From Pirellulaceae bacterium (GTDB lineage Bacteria; Planctomycetota; Planctomycetia; Pirellulales; Pirellulaceae): DNA of 64,000 nt. Within the stretch, counting starts at the first letter, position 1; each line of letters starts with the position of its first letter. Below are positions 55,829 through 64,000 of the stretch, piece by piece. The translations under genes were made by a program, and so were the position numbers. The notes beneath the pieces are model-generated. The model had not been told where the DNA came from. It saw only the letters and a list, made by a program, of their open reading frames with translations, and made no database searches. The stretch covers positions 434,001 through 498,000 of the forward strand of contig JAGYIQ010000004.1 in the NCBI GenBank assembly GCA_018402565.1, read 5' to 3'.

Positions 55829-56575
55829 ATGCCGATACATGACTGGACCCGAGTTGGAGCTGGAACCTGGCATGACTTCCACCTGGCGTGGATTGCCGAG
55901 CTGCGTGCCCGTCTCAACGGGGGTCTGTTGCCCGCCGACTATTATGCCCTGGCCGAGCAGTTCATCGGACCTTTTGGCCCAGATATCTTGACTTTGCCAG
56001 AAGCCGTCCGCGAGGACAGGGCCATCGATTCGCCTCCGGTTGGCGTGGCCGTCAAAGTCCAGCCGCCCTCGACTCGCTTGACGGTCCAAACGGACTACGC
56101 GGATGACTTGCCCAGGCAGCGAACGCTGTCAATCCGGCATGCCAGCGACGATCGTATTGTCGCCTTGATTGAATTGCTGTCGCCGGGCAACAAGTCAACT
56201 CAACATGCCGTGGAAGTGTTTGTAGATAAAGCCATTGCCACCCTTTGTCGCGGCTATCACCTGCTGATTATCGACCTGTTTCCGCCAACCGTGCGGGACC
56301 CCAATGGCATCCATGGCGAAATTTGGAAGATTTTGGACAAAGACACCTTCCGGCTGAGCCCCGCGGAGCCCTTGTTGCAAGCCGCCTACAGCGCCGGCCC
56401 GACTAAGACCGCCTATGTCGAGCCGACGGCGGTCGGCCAGAAACTGATCTACATGCCCTTGTTCTTGACGGCCGAGCGGTACGTGCCAGTGCCCCTGCAA
56501 GCCACCTACGACCAAGCCTACGTTGGACTACCCCAGCGGTGGAAGCGGGTCTTGGAGGGGGACGTTGCGCAGTAA
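55829..56575 (+). CDS. DUF4058 family protein
   Basis: 248 residues, starting MPIHDWTRVGAGTWHDFHL, a diagnostic DUF4058 opening (family usual: MPIHDWTRV-DAGIFHHFH), then GLLPADYYALAEQ. AGGAG lies upstream of the ATG. The family is found in planctomycetes and cyanobacteria and resembles restriction-endonuclease-fold proteins in its central strands (RIVALIELLSPGNKS, HLLIIDLFPPT); this is established only as similarity. Function unknown. Confidence 0.92.
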   Translation: MPIHDWTRVGAGTWHDFHLAWIAELRARLNGGLLPADYYALAEQFIGPFGPDILTLPEAVREDRAIDSPPVGVAVKVQPPSTRLTVQTDYADDLPRQRTLSIRHASDDRIVALIELLSPGNKSTQHAVEVFVDKAIATLCRGYHLLIIDLFPPTVRDPNGIHGEIWKILDKDTFRLSPAEPLLQAAYSAGPTKTAYVEPTAVGQKLIYMPLFLTAERYVPVPLQATYDQAYVGLPQRWKRVLEGDVAQ

Positions 56576-56869
56576 AATGGTAACCGTTCACGGGTGGGAG
56601 GTATTCCGAGGGGCTGGTGCATTCCGCAAGTCGGGTGGTTCTCGTGGGAAACCAGTAGCGTTCTCCAGATGCTTTTACTCGCAAATGATCGTGGAGATCG
56701 CTCGACTTGCTGCATGGCACCCTACGAGGCGTGAACGGTTACGTAAAATGGAACCCGTCTGTGACTTCCCCGCGGCTGACTTTAGCCAGTACAATAGACG
56801 CCAGGTGGTTGTACCCGAGTGGACAGCTACCGAGGGGCTTGCGTGTCCAGATCCCGTCGGAGTGTTCGC
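56576..56869. other. Intergenic region with a long-range inverted repeat
   Basis: GTAACCGTTCACG at 56580-56592 and its exact complement at 56730-56742 bracket 137 bp; both arms adjoin GTAAAATGG. No gene seen inside. Confidence 0.6.
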
Positions 56870-57769
56870 ATGTTGTCCTTGAGTCGTCGCCAGCTGTTAA
56901 AAATGGCCGCTGCCGGTAGTGCGGTAAGTGCTTGGAATTTTCCAGCGTGGGGCCTCGAGGCCGATCTGCCGTACATGGATCGTATCGGTTTACAACTTTA
57001 CACCGTGCGAAATCACATGGCGATGGACCCCGAGCGGACGCTTCAGGCAATCGCAGCGGCTGGCTACCGCCAAGTGGAGTTGATGTCGATCGATAGTTCG
57101 GCCGTGGAGATCGCTGGGATCGCCCGAGATGCTGGCCTAATGGTCCACAGCGCGTTTATGGACTGGCGCGCGATCGCTGATCCGACGGCGGGCGGCGTGA
57201 CCTCGGTCGACCAGACGGTCGAATTGGCCGAACGCATCGGGTTGCGACACGTGGTGTTTGGCTACATCGGCCAGCCCCAACGGGATACGGTCGACAAGTG
57301 TCTTGCCATTGCGGAAGCCACCAACCGCGCGGCGGAGAAGTTCCGCGGTGCGGGTTTGCGACTGTGTTACCACAATCACTCGTTCGAGTTCGCTCCGGGC
57401 AGCGGCGGCAACGACGGCACGATGTTCGACCTGTTCTTGAAGCGGTTTGATCCCCAATGGGTCGAGTGGGAATTGGATGTGTTTTGGGCCCAGATCGGCG
57501 GCCTGGATCCAATCAAATGTTTGCAGGACCTCCAAGGTCGTGTCACGCAGGTCCATCTGAAGAACTTGCAGGCCGGGACGGGGGTGATCACCAACGAGGG
57601 GCAAGTGCCGCCCGAGGCGTTTAAGGAACTGGGGGCGGGCGTCATCGACATTCCCGCCATCATGCGAGTGGCCCAGGCGACGGGTGTGCAGTACTGCCAT
57701 GTCGAGCAGGACCACTCGCCAGCCCCGTTGCAAAGCATCGTAGAGAGCATCAATTACTTAAAGCGATAG
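56870..57769 (+). CDS. Tat-exported sugar phosphate isomerase/epimerase-like TIM barrel
   Basis: 299 residues from the ATG at 56870 (GGAG 7 nt upstream). Twin-arginine signal LSRRQLLKMAAAGS at about 4-17. AP endonuclease-2/xylose isomerase-like TIM barrel: RIGLQLYTVRNH (about 40), YRQVELMSID (about 65), LCYHNHSFEF (about 165-174) and VEWELDVFWA, with the metal-ligand His/Glu/Asp positions (HNHSFEF, ELDVFW, HLKN, HVEQDH). Such exported proteins are often paired with Gfo/Idh/MocA oxidoreductases; none is adjacent here. Confidence 0.92.
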   Translation: MLSLSRRQLLKMAAAGSAVSAWNFPAWGLEADLPYMDRIGLQLYTVRNHMAMDPERTLQAIAAAGYRQVELMSIDSSAVEIAGIARDAGLMVHSAFMDWRAIADPTAGGVTSVDQTVELAERIGLRHVVFGYIGQPQRDTVDKCLAIAEATNRAAEKFRGAGLRLCYHNHSFEFAPGSGGNDGTMFDLFLKRFDPQWVEWELDVFWAQIGGLDPIKCLQDLQGRVTQVHLKNLQAGTGVITNEGQVPPEAFKELGAGVIDIPAIMRVAQATGVQYCHVEQDHSPAPLQSIVESINYLKR

Positions 57770-57823
57770 TGGAGAACGGGTTGTCACCTAATCCGAGTAG
57801 GCGTACGAGTACCGCCAAAGGCT

Positions 57824-57848
57824 GAGTACGAGTACGACGGCCACTTCC
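57824..57848 (+). repeat. 25-bp direct repeat, left copy
   Basis: Positions 57824-57848 (GAGTACGAGTACGACGG then CCACTTCC) recur exactly at 58621-58645. The two copies flank the first hairpin-unit array. They may mark a duplication or an insertion boundary. Confidence 0.8.
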
Positions 57849-57984
57849 AATTATTCACACTCCCAACCAGCAAAGCGATACTGGTCCACATCCGGCTGCT
57901 GGACTACCCCCATTTCCGTCGTGGCGCTGCCCGTCTGAAGCGGCCACTGCCGGCCACAAAACACCAAAACAAATCGACCATATG

Positions 57985-58605
57985 GCTCATTGCCCCTTGG
58001 TCACAACGGCCCCCGCTGGCTTGCCCGTGGGACCGCAAGTTTGGCAGCGAGAAAGCCCTCCCGAAACAATCAAAAAGAAGGAGCGCCGCCCCTTGGTCAC
58101 ACCGCCACCTTCGGCCTCGTGCCGATGGGGCGATGACTGACAAGCTACTAGCGCCCCCAATCATCAAAACGAAGGACCTTCGCCCCTAGGTCACACCGCC
58201 CCCGGTGGGTTTACCCCGCCGGAGCGAAAGTTTGGGTAGCTAGACCGCCCCCAGTAATAAGCAAAAAGAAGGCTCTTTGCCCCTTGGCCACACCGCCCAC
58301 CATCCGGGCTCGTCCCGGTGGAGGCCTGACTGACAGGCTACAAGCTACCAGCCCCCCCGTATTATCAAAAAGAAGGATCTTTGCCCCTTGGCCACACCGC
58401 CCACCATCCGGCCTCGTGCCGATGGGGCGATGACTGACAAGCTACCAGCGCCCCCTAAACAATCAAAACGAAGGACCTTCGCCCCTAGGTCACACCGCCA
58501 CCTTCGGCCTCGTGCCGATGGGGCGATGACTGACAGGCTACCATGCCCCCTAAACAATCAAAAAGACGGATCGTCGCCCCTTGGCCACAACGTCACCTTC
58601 GATAA
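57985..58605 (-). repeat. Hairpin-unit array 1
   Basis: Six or seven units of about 90-105 bp in minus orientation. Each has a core linker containing CAAAAAGAAGG and CCCCTTGGTCACA, and one of three hairpin bodies (T1 with GGCAGCGAGAAAG, T2 with GGGTAGCTAG, T3 with GCCGATGGGGCGATGACTG). The order from right to left is T3, T3, T3, T2, T3, T1, apart from diverged units. They match array 2 in reverse. Open frames in the array arise from the repeats. Confidence 0.85.
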
Positions 58606-58620
58606 CTTCGAGTGTGATCC

Positions 58621-58645
58621 GAGTACGAGTACGACGGCCACTTCC
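58621..58645 (+). repeat. 25-bp direct repeat, right copy
   Basis: An exact copy of 57824-57848, directly after the last unit of array 1. Confidence 0.8.
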
Positions 58646-58896
58646 TGCTATACTGACCCCATGCTATCAGAGGGCTGCTCGTCTACCTCAGCGCCAGCGG
58701 TACTTGCAATCAGTCCCGATGAATCGGGACGGTACTCAAACCTTGCCTTGCAAAAACTCGGGAGCCGGCGAGTTGCCATGCTGAATGCTCGAAACATCGC
58801 CTACCTAGTCCAAATTCGCTTGCTTCTGACCCAGCGACCGGGGTAAACTAGGGGTGGCGGTGGATTTCTCGCCGTGACTTATCCGAGGGCCTTCGA

Positions 58897-59959
58897 GTGA
58901 TTAGTAACCTTATTTCGCGTCGCAGTCCTTCCGCGGTGGCTAGTGCCACGGTTGGAAGTTGTATTGCCCCTACGCCTACGCGACTCAAAACCTCACAAAC
59001 TTATTATCATCGCAACCAACAGTATTCTATTGTGGCACTCACCAACGCCGCCGGGACGTTGGTTGAACGCTACACCTACAGCGCTTATGGCACGCTTGGC
59101 ATCTACGCCGCCAACGGCACCGTTCGTAGCAGCAGCACTTATGCCAACCGTTACACCTACACCGGGCGTGAGTGGGATGCGGAGTTGCGACTCTACCACT
59201 TCCGGGCGCGGTGGTACGATCCGGCGACGGGTGGGTTTGTGACGAGAGATCCACTGGGGTATGTGGATGGGATGAGTTTGTACCGGGGGTATCTTTGGGG
59301 TGAAGGGGGTGGATCCGAGTGGTGCGGTTCATTGCAAGTGCACTCGTTCGAGTGGATATTGGAGTGAAAGGTTGGGGATAAATTATGAAAGTCAATTGAC
59401 GAAAACTGAAATTCGTCAAGCTGATGCGTCTTGCACGGACCTTGAGTGGTTTCGAGGGAGAGGAAGTTCGTGGGAGAAATATAAGTGCGAGCCGATTATC
59501 CGTGGAATCCAAGAAGTCCCGCTTGTACCTCCGTATTATCACTTTCAGTATTACAACCCACACGCCTGGAAAGAGGCAGCCGGTCCATGGTCTGAATGGA
59601 CGTTGACTGTAATTCAGCACGACAAGGGATCTGTTTGTAGGTACCAAAGCCACCGAACTGTAACGCTTACCAATACAATTTCTTACACAGGATTCGGAGA
59701 GCTAGCCATTGACGAAACCCCGACAGAAGAAATTGATCCATCACTTCGTGAAATAATCGATCAACTCCCGGAAGATAAGAAGATAACAAAGATACCACGC
59801 ATTGACTGGCGATTCGAGCGAAAAGAACGTACGGTGACAGAGATGGTTACACAGGCTCGTTTTTTTGAGATTCCAATATGCAAATTCGAAAAGCAGACAT
59901 GCCAAAATACTCTTCCGGCGGGTTTTGCAGAATACTTGCAGGCCGGTTTTGTTCCCTAA
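58897..59959 (+). pseudogene. Orphan Rhs C-terminal fragment with a variable tip, frameshifted
   Basis: Rhs core YTYTGREWDAELRLYHFRAR and WYDPATGGFVTRDPLGYVDG, then SLYRGY at about 59285. The frame then slips: VDPSGAVHCKC continues in another frame (start of that frame GTG at 59300), so the usual Rhs junction FGVKGVDPSG needs one base removed near 59291. After DPSG a ~210-residue tip follows, ending LPAGFAEYLQAGFVP. No N-terminal Rhs repeats are present; clear similarity starts near 59000. The tip is lower in GC and matches no family I know. Confidence 0.75.
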
Positions 59960-60579
59960 TGAATAAAGAGTTCACGAGTAGTTGTCGTTATTCATGGATC
60001 GCCTGTATATTTGTCGGGCTGAGCTTATATGTACATAGTGAATTTGGTTACCGGACTCATTGGCAACGGATATCGCGAACGGGTTTTCATCCCGGCACTT
60101 TTGAGTTGTATCATGGCTGGCCGATTAGAAGCAAGTATCAACTAATGTCTAATTCAGGAGTGCCCTTTATCACAGCCACTGGAAGCTCGGCTCGGCGTTT
60201 CGGCGATACTTCAGAAATATTTCCAATTCCGATTTTATCTGATGAGATGACAAACTCGTGCGATTGGAACATTTTATTGTGGTTTATAATTGCATACTGC
60301 ACGTTCGTTTATGTGCGTACTACACTGCATAAATATCAGTTGATCCGCTGCAATTCTTCCGATAATTCTCGAGGAATGCACAAAATGACACTACGTTCAG
60401 TTCTGTTTTGCATTTCGTTCTTCACAATATTCATCAAAATCGTATCCGACGAGCGTCTTGCAGTCACGCACTTTGGTATCTGCTTCGGACTGAGTTGCGT
60501 TCTCTTTGAGCTGCCTTTTATGCCCATGCGTGGTTTCCGGACACTGCAATCGATATTTCAGTTCAAGAATACCCCGTAA
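59959..60579 (+). CDS. Four-helix membrane protein beside the Rhs tip (possible immunity protein)
   Basis: 206 residues from the ATG at 59959, which overlaps the TAA of the Rhs tip by 1 nt. Membrane helices at about 10-28 (WIACIFVGLSLYVHSEFG), 97-117 (WNILLWFIIAYCTFVYVRTT), 137-156 and 163-183. GC content is low for the window. Gene order (Rhs tip, then a small gene) is that of a toxin/immunity pair, but this role is inference. Confidence 0.65.
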   Translation: MNKEFTSSCRYSWIACIFVGLSLYVHSEFGYRTHWQRISRTGFHPGTFELYHGWPIRSKYQLMSNSGVPFITATGSSARRFGDTSEIFPIPILSDEMTNSCDWNILLWFIIAYCTFVYVRTTLHKYQLIRCNSSDNSRGMHKMTLRSVLFCISFFTIFIKIVSDERLAVTHFGICFGLSCVLFELPFMPMRGFRTLQSIFQFKNTP

Positions 60580-61214
60580 ATAACCTCGATTCTGAGAGTT
60601 AGGCCGGGATCTGCCGCCGGACGACCGCGGTTTGGCATGGGCTTCGCTAACCGAAAGATAGGGCGATTTTAGCCCCAGCGGTCGGATTGGGAGGCGGAAG
60701 ACAGGGCTGTTTCGCGTCGACAGAGCAGATGAGCCGACGGGCGGCAGTGATTTTTGGTCGCGTGGGACGGGCTGAGGACAGACCGGCCGCCAGGCAGGCG
60801 GTTGGGCTCGCTGCTGAAAGGACGTTTTTATTGGCCGCGACGGATGCGAACTGGAAGAAGGTTCTTGGTTCTTTGTTCTTGGTTCTTTGTTCTTGGCGAT
60901 TTGTAATTCTGAAATATAACATATTCAATCTCGCATCTCAGAGTCCGACGTCTTTTCCCGTAGTACTCCTAGCATGCAAGCTCGACTTGCCACAAGTTGC
61001 CCGTCTGAACCCAGTCGCCTGCTCGGAGGCCCGGAGGGCCGGCACAACCCCTGCCGGTGGCGTCAGCCACCGGTCGACGGGGCACCGCGATCAGAAGGCC
61101 CGGAGGGCCGACACAAGGGCCGAACGAGATGGAAAGGAAAAAGTTTTTTGGGCAGGAAGATTTCGGGGTGAGCAACTCGTGCTCAGTCCCAGGAGTGAAC
61201 CCGTGGCGACCGAT
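60580..61214. other. Intergenic region with short repeats
   Basis: About 635 bp. GGTTCTTTGTTCTT occurs in tandem at about 60866-60896. Palindromic GGCCCGGAGGGCC occurs twice (about 61029 and 61099), each followed by G-rich text. Frames on both strands are open but look like chance. Confidence 0.45.
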
Positions 61215-61578
61215 GTGACCAAGGGGCAAAGATCCTTCTTTTTGATTATTGGGGGGGCTTTCTCGCTGCCAAACTTTCGGTCCCACGGGTGAACCCGCGG
61301 GGGCCGTGTGGCCAAGGGGTGAAGAGCCTTCTTTTTGATTGTTATTGGGGGCGATTCTAGCTACCCAAACTTCCGCTCCGGCGGGGTGAACCCGCACGGG
61401 GGCGATGTGGCCAAGGGGCGACGGGCCTTCTTTTTGATCATTGTGGGAAGGCTTTCTCGCTGTCAAACTTTCGGTCCCACGGGTGAACCCGCGGGGGCCG
61501 CTGTGACCAAGAGGCAACGCTCCATCTTTTTGCGACCGTGGGGCAGGTGTGGTAGCCGGTCAGTCATTTGGCGGAGTT
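61215..61578 (+). repeat. Hairpin-unit array 2, first block
   Basis: Units start at 61215, 61308, 61406 and 61503 with GTGACC/GTGGCC-AAGGGG. Bodies are T1, T2, T1 and a truncated T3. Unit lengths are 93-98 bp. Each linker contains CCTTCTTTTTGAT and a G-run. Confidence 0.85.
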
Positions 61579-61995
61579 TCGCCATGGCGCCTTCCGCCTA
61601 AAGGCGGGACTACGAGCGGGGCCTTCTAGCCGCGAGACGTGACCAATGGAGACGTTCAGGGCCGGTCTACAGAAGGCACACTGAAGCGAGGTCCCGCCGC
61701 TTGTAGTTCCGCCTTTAGGCGGTCGCCCTTCGAACCCTAGTCGCCCTATGCCTGAGGGCGGGATGACGAGCGATGCCAGCGGCCCCAATGACCTTGTGTC
61801 GTTGGACCGAAAGTTCGACAGGCTAGAGGGCGCCGGCGTGCGGTTTGGGCGGTCGAGTGCCACGCGGGTTTAGCTGCTCAACCTCCACCGAGACCGCAAT
61901 TGGGGGAGGCGTGTTCTGCGAAGCGTGGAGTTGTTTGCACGGCTGGGCGGTGACTGGCCGCGAAGCAATGCTCTGCCGCAGAGTGTTTCTGGCGG
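61579..61995. other. Spacer between array blocks with two palindromes
   Basis: About 415 bp. CCGCCTAAAGGCGG at 61594-61607 and CCGCCTTTAGGCGG at 61709-61722 are perfect 14-bp palindromes; the text beside them (GGGACTACGAGCGG and CCGCTTGTAGTTCC) is also inversely related, so the ends form an inverted repeat. No gene seen. Confidence 0.6.
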
Positions 61996-62859
61996 TGTGA
62001 CCAAGGGGCAACGATCCTTCTCTTTGATTATTGGGGGGCGCTGGTAGCCGGTCAGTCATCGCCCCATCGGCACGAGGCCGACGGTGGCGATGTGACCAAG
62101 GGGCACAGAGCCTTCTTTTTGATCATTGGGGGGGCTGGTAGCCGGTCAGTCATCGCCCCCACTCGGGCACGAGGCCGACGGTGGCCGATGTGACCAAGGG
62201 GCACAGAGCCTTCTTTTTGATCATTGGGGGGGCTGGTAGCCGGTCAGTCATCGCCCCATCGGCACGAGGCCGAAGGTGGCGGTGAGACCAAGGGGCAACG
62301 ATCCTTCTTTTTGGGTGTTTGGGGGGGCTTTCTCGCTGCCAAACTTTCGGTCCCACGGGTGAACCCGCGGGGGCCGTGTGGCCAAGCGGCAAAGGTCCTT
62401 CTTTTTGATTGTTATTGGTGGAGTGTTCTAGCTACCCAAACTTTCGCTCCGGCGGGGTAAACCCACCGGGGGCGATGTGACCAAGAGGCAAAACGCCTTC
62501 TTTTTGATTATTGTGGGGATAGCTGGTAGCCGGTCAGTCATCGCCCCGCCGGCATGAAGCCGACGGTGGCGATGTGACCAAGGGGCAATGAGCCTTCTTT
62601 TTGATCGTTGGGGGGAGGGCTGGTAGCCGGTCAGTCATCGCCCCATCGGCACGAGGCCGAAGGTGGCGATGTGACCAAGGGGCAGACGAGCCTTCTTTTT
62701 GATCATTGGGGGGGGGCTGGTAGCCGGTCAGTCATCGCCCCATCGGTACGAGGCCGAAGGTGGCGATGTGGCCCAGGGGCAAAGATCCTTCTTTTTGATT
62801 ATTGTGGGGGCGGTCTCGCTGCCAAACTTTCGGTCCCACGGGTGAACCCGCGGGGGCCG
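61996..62859 (+). repeat. Hairpin-unit array 2, main block
   Basis: Nine units with starts near 61996, 62092, 62190, 62282, 62378, 62476, 62573, 62671 and 62768; bodies T3, T3, T3, T1, T2, T3, T3, T3, T1. The T3 body folds into a stem around TCGGCACGAGGCCGA with outer arms GGTCA and TGACC. Same orientation as the first block and opposite to array 1. Confidence 0.88.
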
Positions 62860-63234
62860 GAATGTAGACCAGCAGCCCGCTGCTGGTTTGTGATTGAGAG
62901 CCGGCATCAATAGGTGTTCGCTCGGAGATGTGTTAGGAAATTGGAAGGCTATCGGTCTCTCGACGGGTGAGGCGTTGCAACCAGAGTTGGGCTCGAAAGG
63001 GTTTGAGAGTCTGCATACCGCGGAACTGGTTCATGCGACCGCGCACGCCGCCGGCGATGCGGGTGAACGTCGCTGCGGCGTCTTGCCTGTAGGTTACGTC
63101 GAGCATGGTGCCGCGCACGCCTCTGGCGTTGCGGTTAAACACCGCCGCCGCGTCCTATCTGAAACTCAGCTGCCCTCTGCGGGTTTGAAGTGAGAAACCG
63201 ACTCGGCCAATTACGGCGTGCGGAGGGCAGGGCA
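62860..63234. other. Intergenic region with a ~65-bp direct repeat
   Basis: Segments at about 63032-63096 and 63103-63167 are diverged copies of each other (both contain CCGCGCACGCC, GGCG, GCGGTT/GCGGGT and CGCCGC/CGCTGC). A minus-strand frame covers them but lacks support. Confidence 0.5.
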
Positions 63235-64000
63235 CTAGTGCGAGGTCGGCTGTGCCGCCTGCGAGCGGTGACTGGTGGCCAACACGCCCAATGTGACGCA
63301 GACGATGATCCCCCCCGCGAGACTGGTGAGCAGTCCCAAGATCCAGACCGCCGACTGGCCGTCTCGCGACCAGGGCACCGCCAGGGCGGAAACTAGCCCG
63401 GCGGCGGTCGCGCTACCAATAGTCATGACGGCCTGCAAGTTGGCCGACCCGCGCTGGGACAATTGCTGCGCGCGGCCCTGCAAGATGACCTGGCCACAGC
63501 AATTGATGCTGACCAAACTGACGCCAAAGATCAGCCACGGACTGCCCAACCATAAGGTGCTGTAGGCGGCCAACCAGCCCACAATCGCGGCAACGACCCA
63601 GAACAAGCCGGGCAAGCGGCGAGTCAGCGGCAACACCACGACCTCGATCAGCAACAGGCTGCCGATCGCGACCAGCCCGACCCCCGTCCCCATCAACGAG
63701 GCAGGTCCGAACGAATCGTACACTCGAGCGCACGCCCCCAGCGTCGCGAAGAGGATCAACAGTGGAATGAAACGCAGCCAACGCTGACGCGGACTCAGAT
63801 CCAGCACAGGTGGAGCCGGCGGATCCTCCAGCACCTGCTGCAGCAAAGTACGGCCCGGCATTTGCAACCCCAGCAAACCGACGGTAGCCACCACCAACAG
63901 GCCATAACTGAGTTCCGGCCAACGACACGAAGCGACCGCAAAGGCAATTCCATAGCCGATCGTTCCGCCTCGGCGAGTCCGGCTGAAGTCGCTATTGTCG
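63235..64000 (-). CDS. MFS-like transporter, N-terminal part off the window
   Basis: The frame is open from the right edge (64000) to a stop at 63235, so only the last ~255 residues are seen; a TTG at 63897 is not the true start. It shows at least six membrane segments (about GYGIAFAVAS, LSYGLLVVATVGLL, FIPLLILFATLGAC, GTGVGLVAIGSLLL, LFWVVAAIVGWLAAY, AVWILGLLTSLAGGII). The arrangement fits the C-terminal half of an MFS permease. Substrate unknown. Confidence 0.75.
   Translation of the reverse strand, partial: DNSDFSRTRRGGTIGYGIAFAVASCRWPELSYGLLVVATVGLLGLQMPGRTLLQQVLEDPPAPPVLDLSPRQRWLRFIPLLILFATLGACARVYDSFGPASLMGTGVGLVAIGSLLLIEVVVLPLTRRLPGLFWVVAAIVGWLAAYSTLWLGSPWLIFGVSLVSINCCGQVILQGRAQQLSQRGSANLQAVMTIGSATAAGLVSALAVPWSRDGQSAVWILGLLTSLAGGIIVCVTLGVLATSHRSQAAQPTSH

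Noticed and set aside
60969..61517. 182-residue minus-strand frame containing PLGH phrases
   Set aside because: Its repeats (SPLGH, GPKVW) are the translated hairpin units, and unit lengths are not multiples of three, so the frame is not kept. I treat it as chance openness.
57985..62859. CRISPR array or integron attC array
   Set aside because: Units are ~97 bp with conserved bodies, no unique spacers, no cas or integrase gene nearby and no cassette genes between units.
62933..63142. 69-residue minus-strand frame
   Set aside because: Consists of a diverged direct repeat, lacks a ribosome site and has Arg/Gly-rich composition.
1..64000. tRNA or rRNA genes
   Set aside because: Reading for T-loop motifs (GGTTCGA-type) gave only hits inside protein genes with no matching acceptor stems. 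A tRNA-finding program would be decisive.

Overview
The window looks like planctomycete chromosomal DNA, probably Pirellulales-like. The evidence is family content: several DUF1559 proteins with type IV-pilin-like N-termini, a CRTAC1/FG-GAP lipoprotein, a Tat-exported Gfo/Idh/MocA oxidoreductase and sugar-isomerase-like TIM barrel, a DUF1570-like zincin, a DUF4058 protein, a SUI1 homologue and many Lys-poor secreted or lipoproteins of unknown function. The DNA is GC-rich overall. I saw no rRNA, tRNA or CRISPR array.

Layout. 1-10.1 kb: a truncated lipoprotein-like gene, a degenerate GT2-like protein, an HExxH/LRR protein, a Tat oxidoreductase, and a probable operon of ECF-type sigma factor, LolC/E-type permease and LolD-type ATPase. 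10.4-13.5 kb: seven-iron ferredoxin, two tandem-repeat tracts (15-bp and 7-bp units) and a Gln-rich coiled-coil membrane protein. 13.5-16.6 kb: BamA split into a barrel gene and a separate POTRA lipoprotein gene. 17.2-22.5 kb: a small palindromic repeat element, a RimK-like ATP-grasp ligase and a translationally coupled CRTAC1/TPR pair. 22.8-27.6 kb: three near-identical DUF1559 pseudopilin genes, each with its own terminator. 28-36 kb: secreted or lipoproteins of unknown role, one with a frameshift in a poly-Gly stretch. 36.3-44.8 kb: infA, a P-loop ATPase, two related envelope proteins, an alpha/beta hydrolase, an amine oxidase coupled to a SUI1 gene, and a GNAT gene abutting more copies of the palindromic element. 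45-51.4 kb: two Fur-box-like palindromes and a five-gene cluster ending in a complete ferric-iron ABC transporter. 51.5-55.6 kb: a nucleotidyltransferase-like gene broken by a stop codon, then a lower-GC four-gene operon (MauE/DUF1573 membrane protein, Cys-rich secreted peptide, membrane-anchored secreted protein, pseudopilin). 55.8-57.8 kb: DUF4058 and a Tat TIM-barrel protein. 58-62.9 kb: an island in which two oppositely oriented arrays of ~97-bp hairpin units bracket an orphan, frameshifted Rhs C-terminus and an adjacent four-helix membrane protein (possible toxin/immunity pair). 63.2 kb to the end: the C-terminal part of an MFS-like transporter.

The clearest functional units are the iron-uptake cluster, the sigma/Lol operon, the split Bam module and the Cys-rich peptide operon. 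The most unusual structures are the hairpin-unit arrays around the Rhs remnant and the dispersed element with 18-bp terminal inverted repeats.
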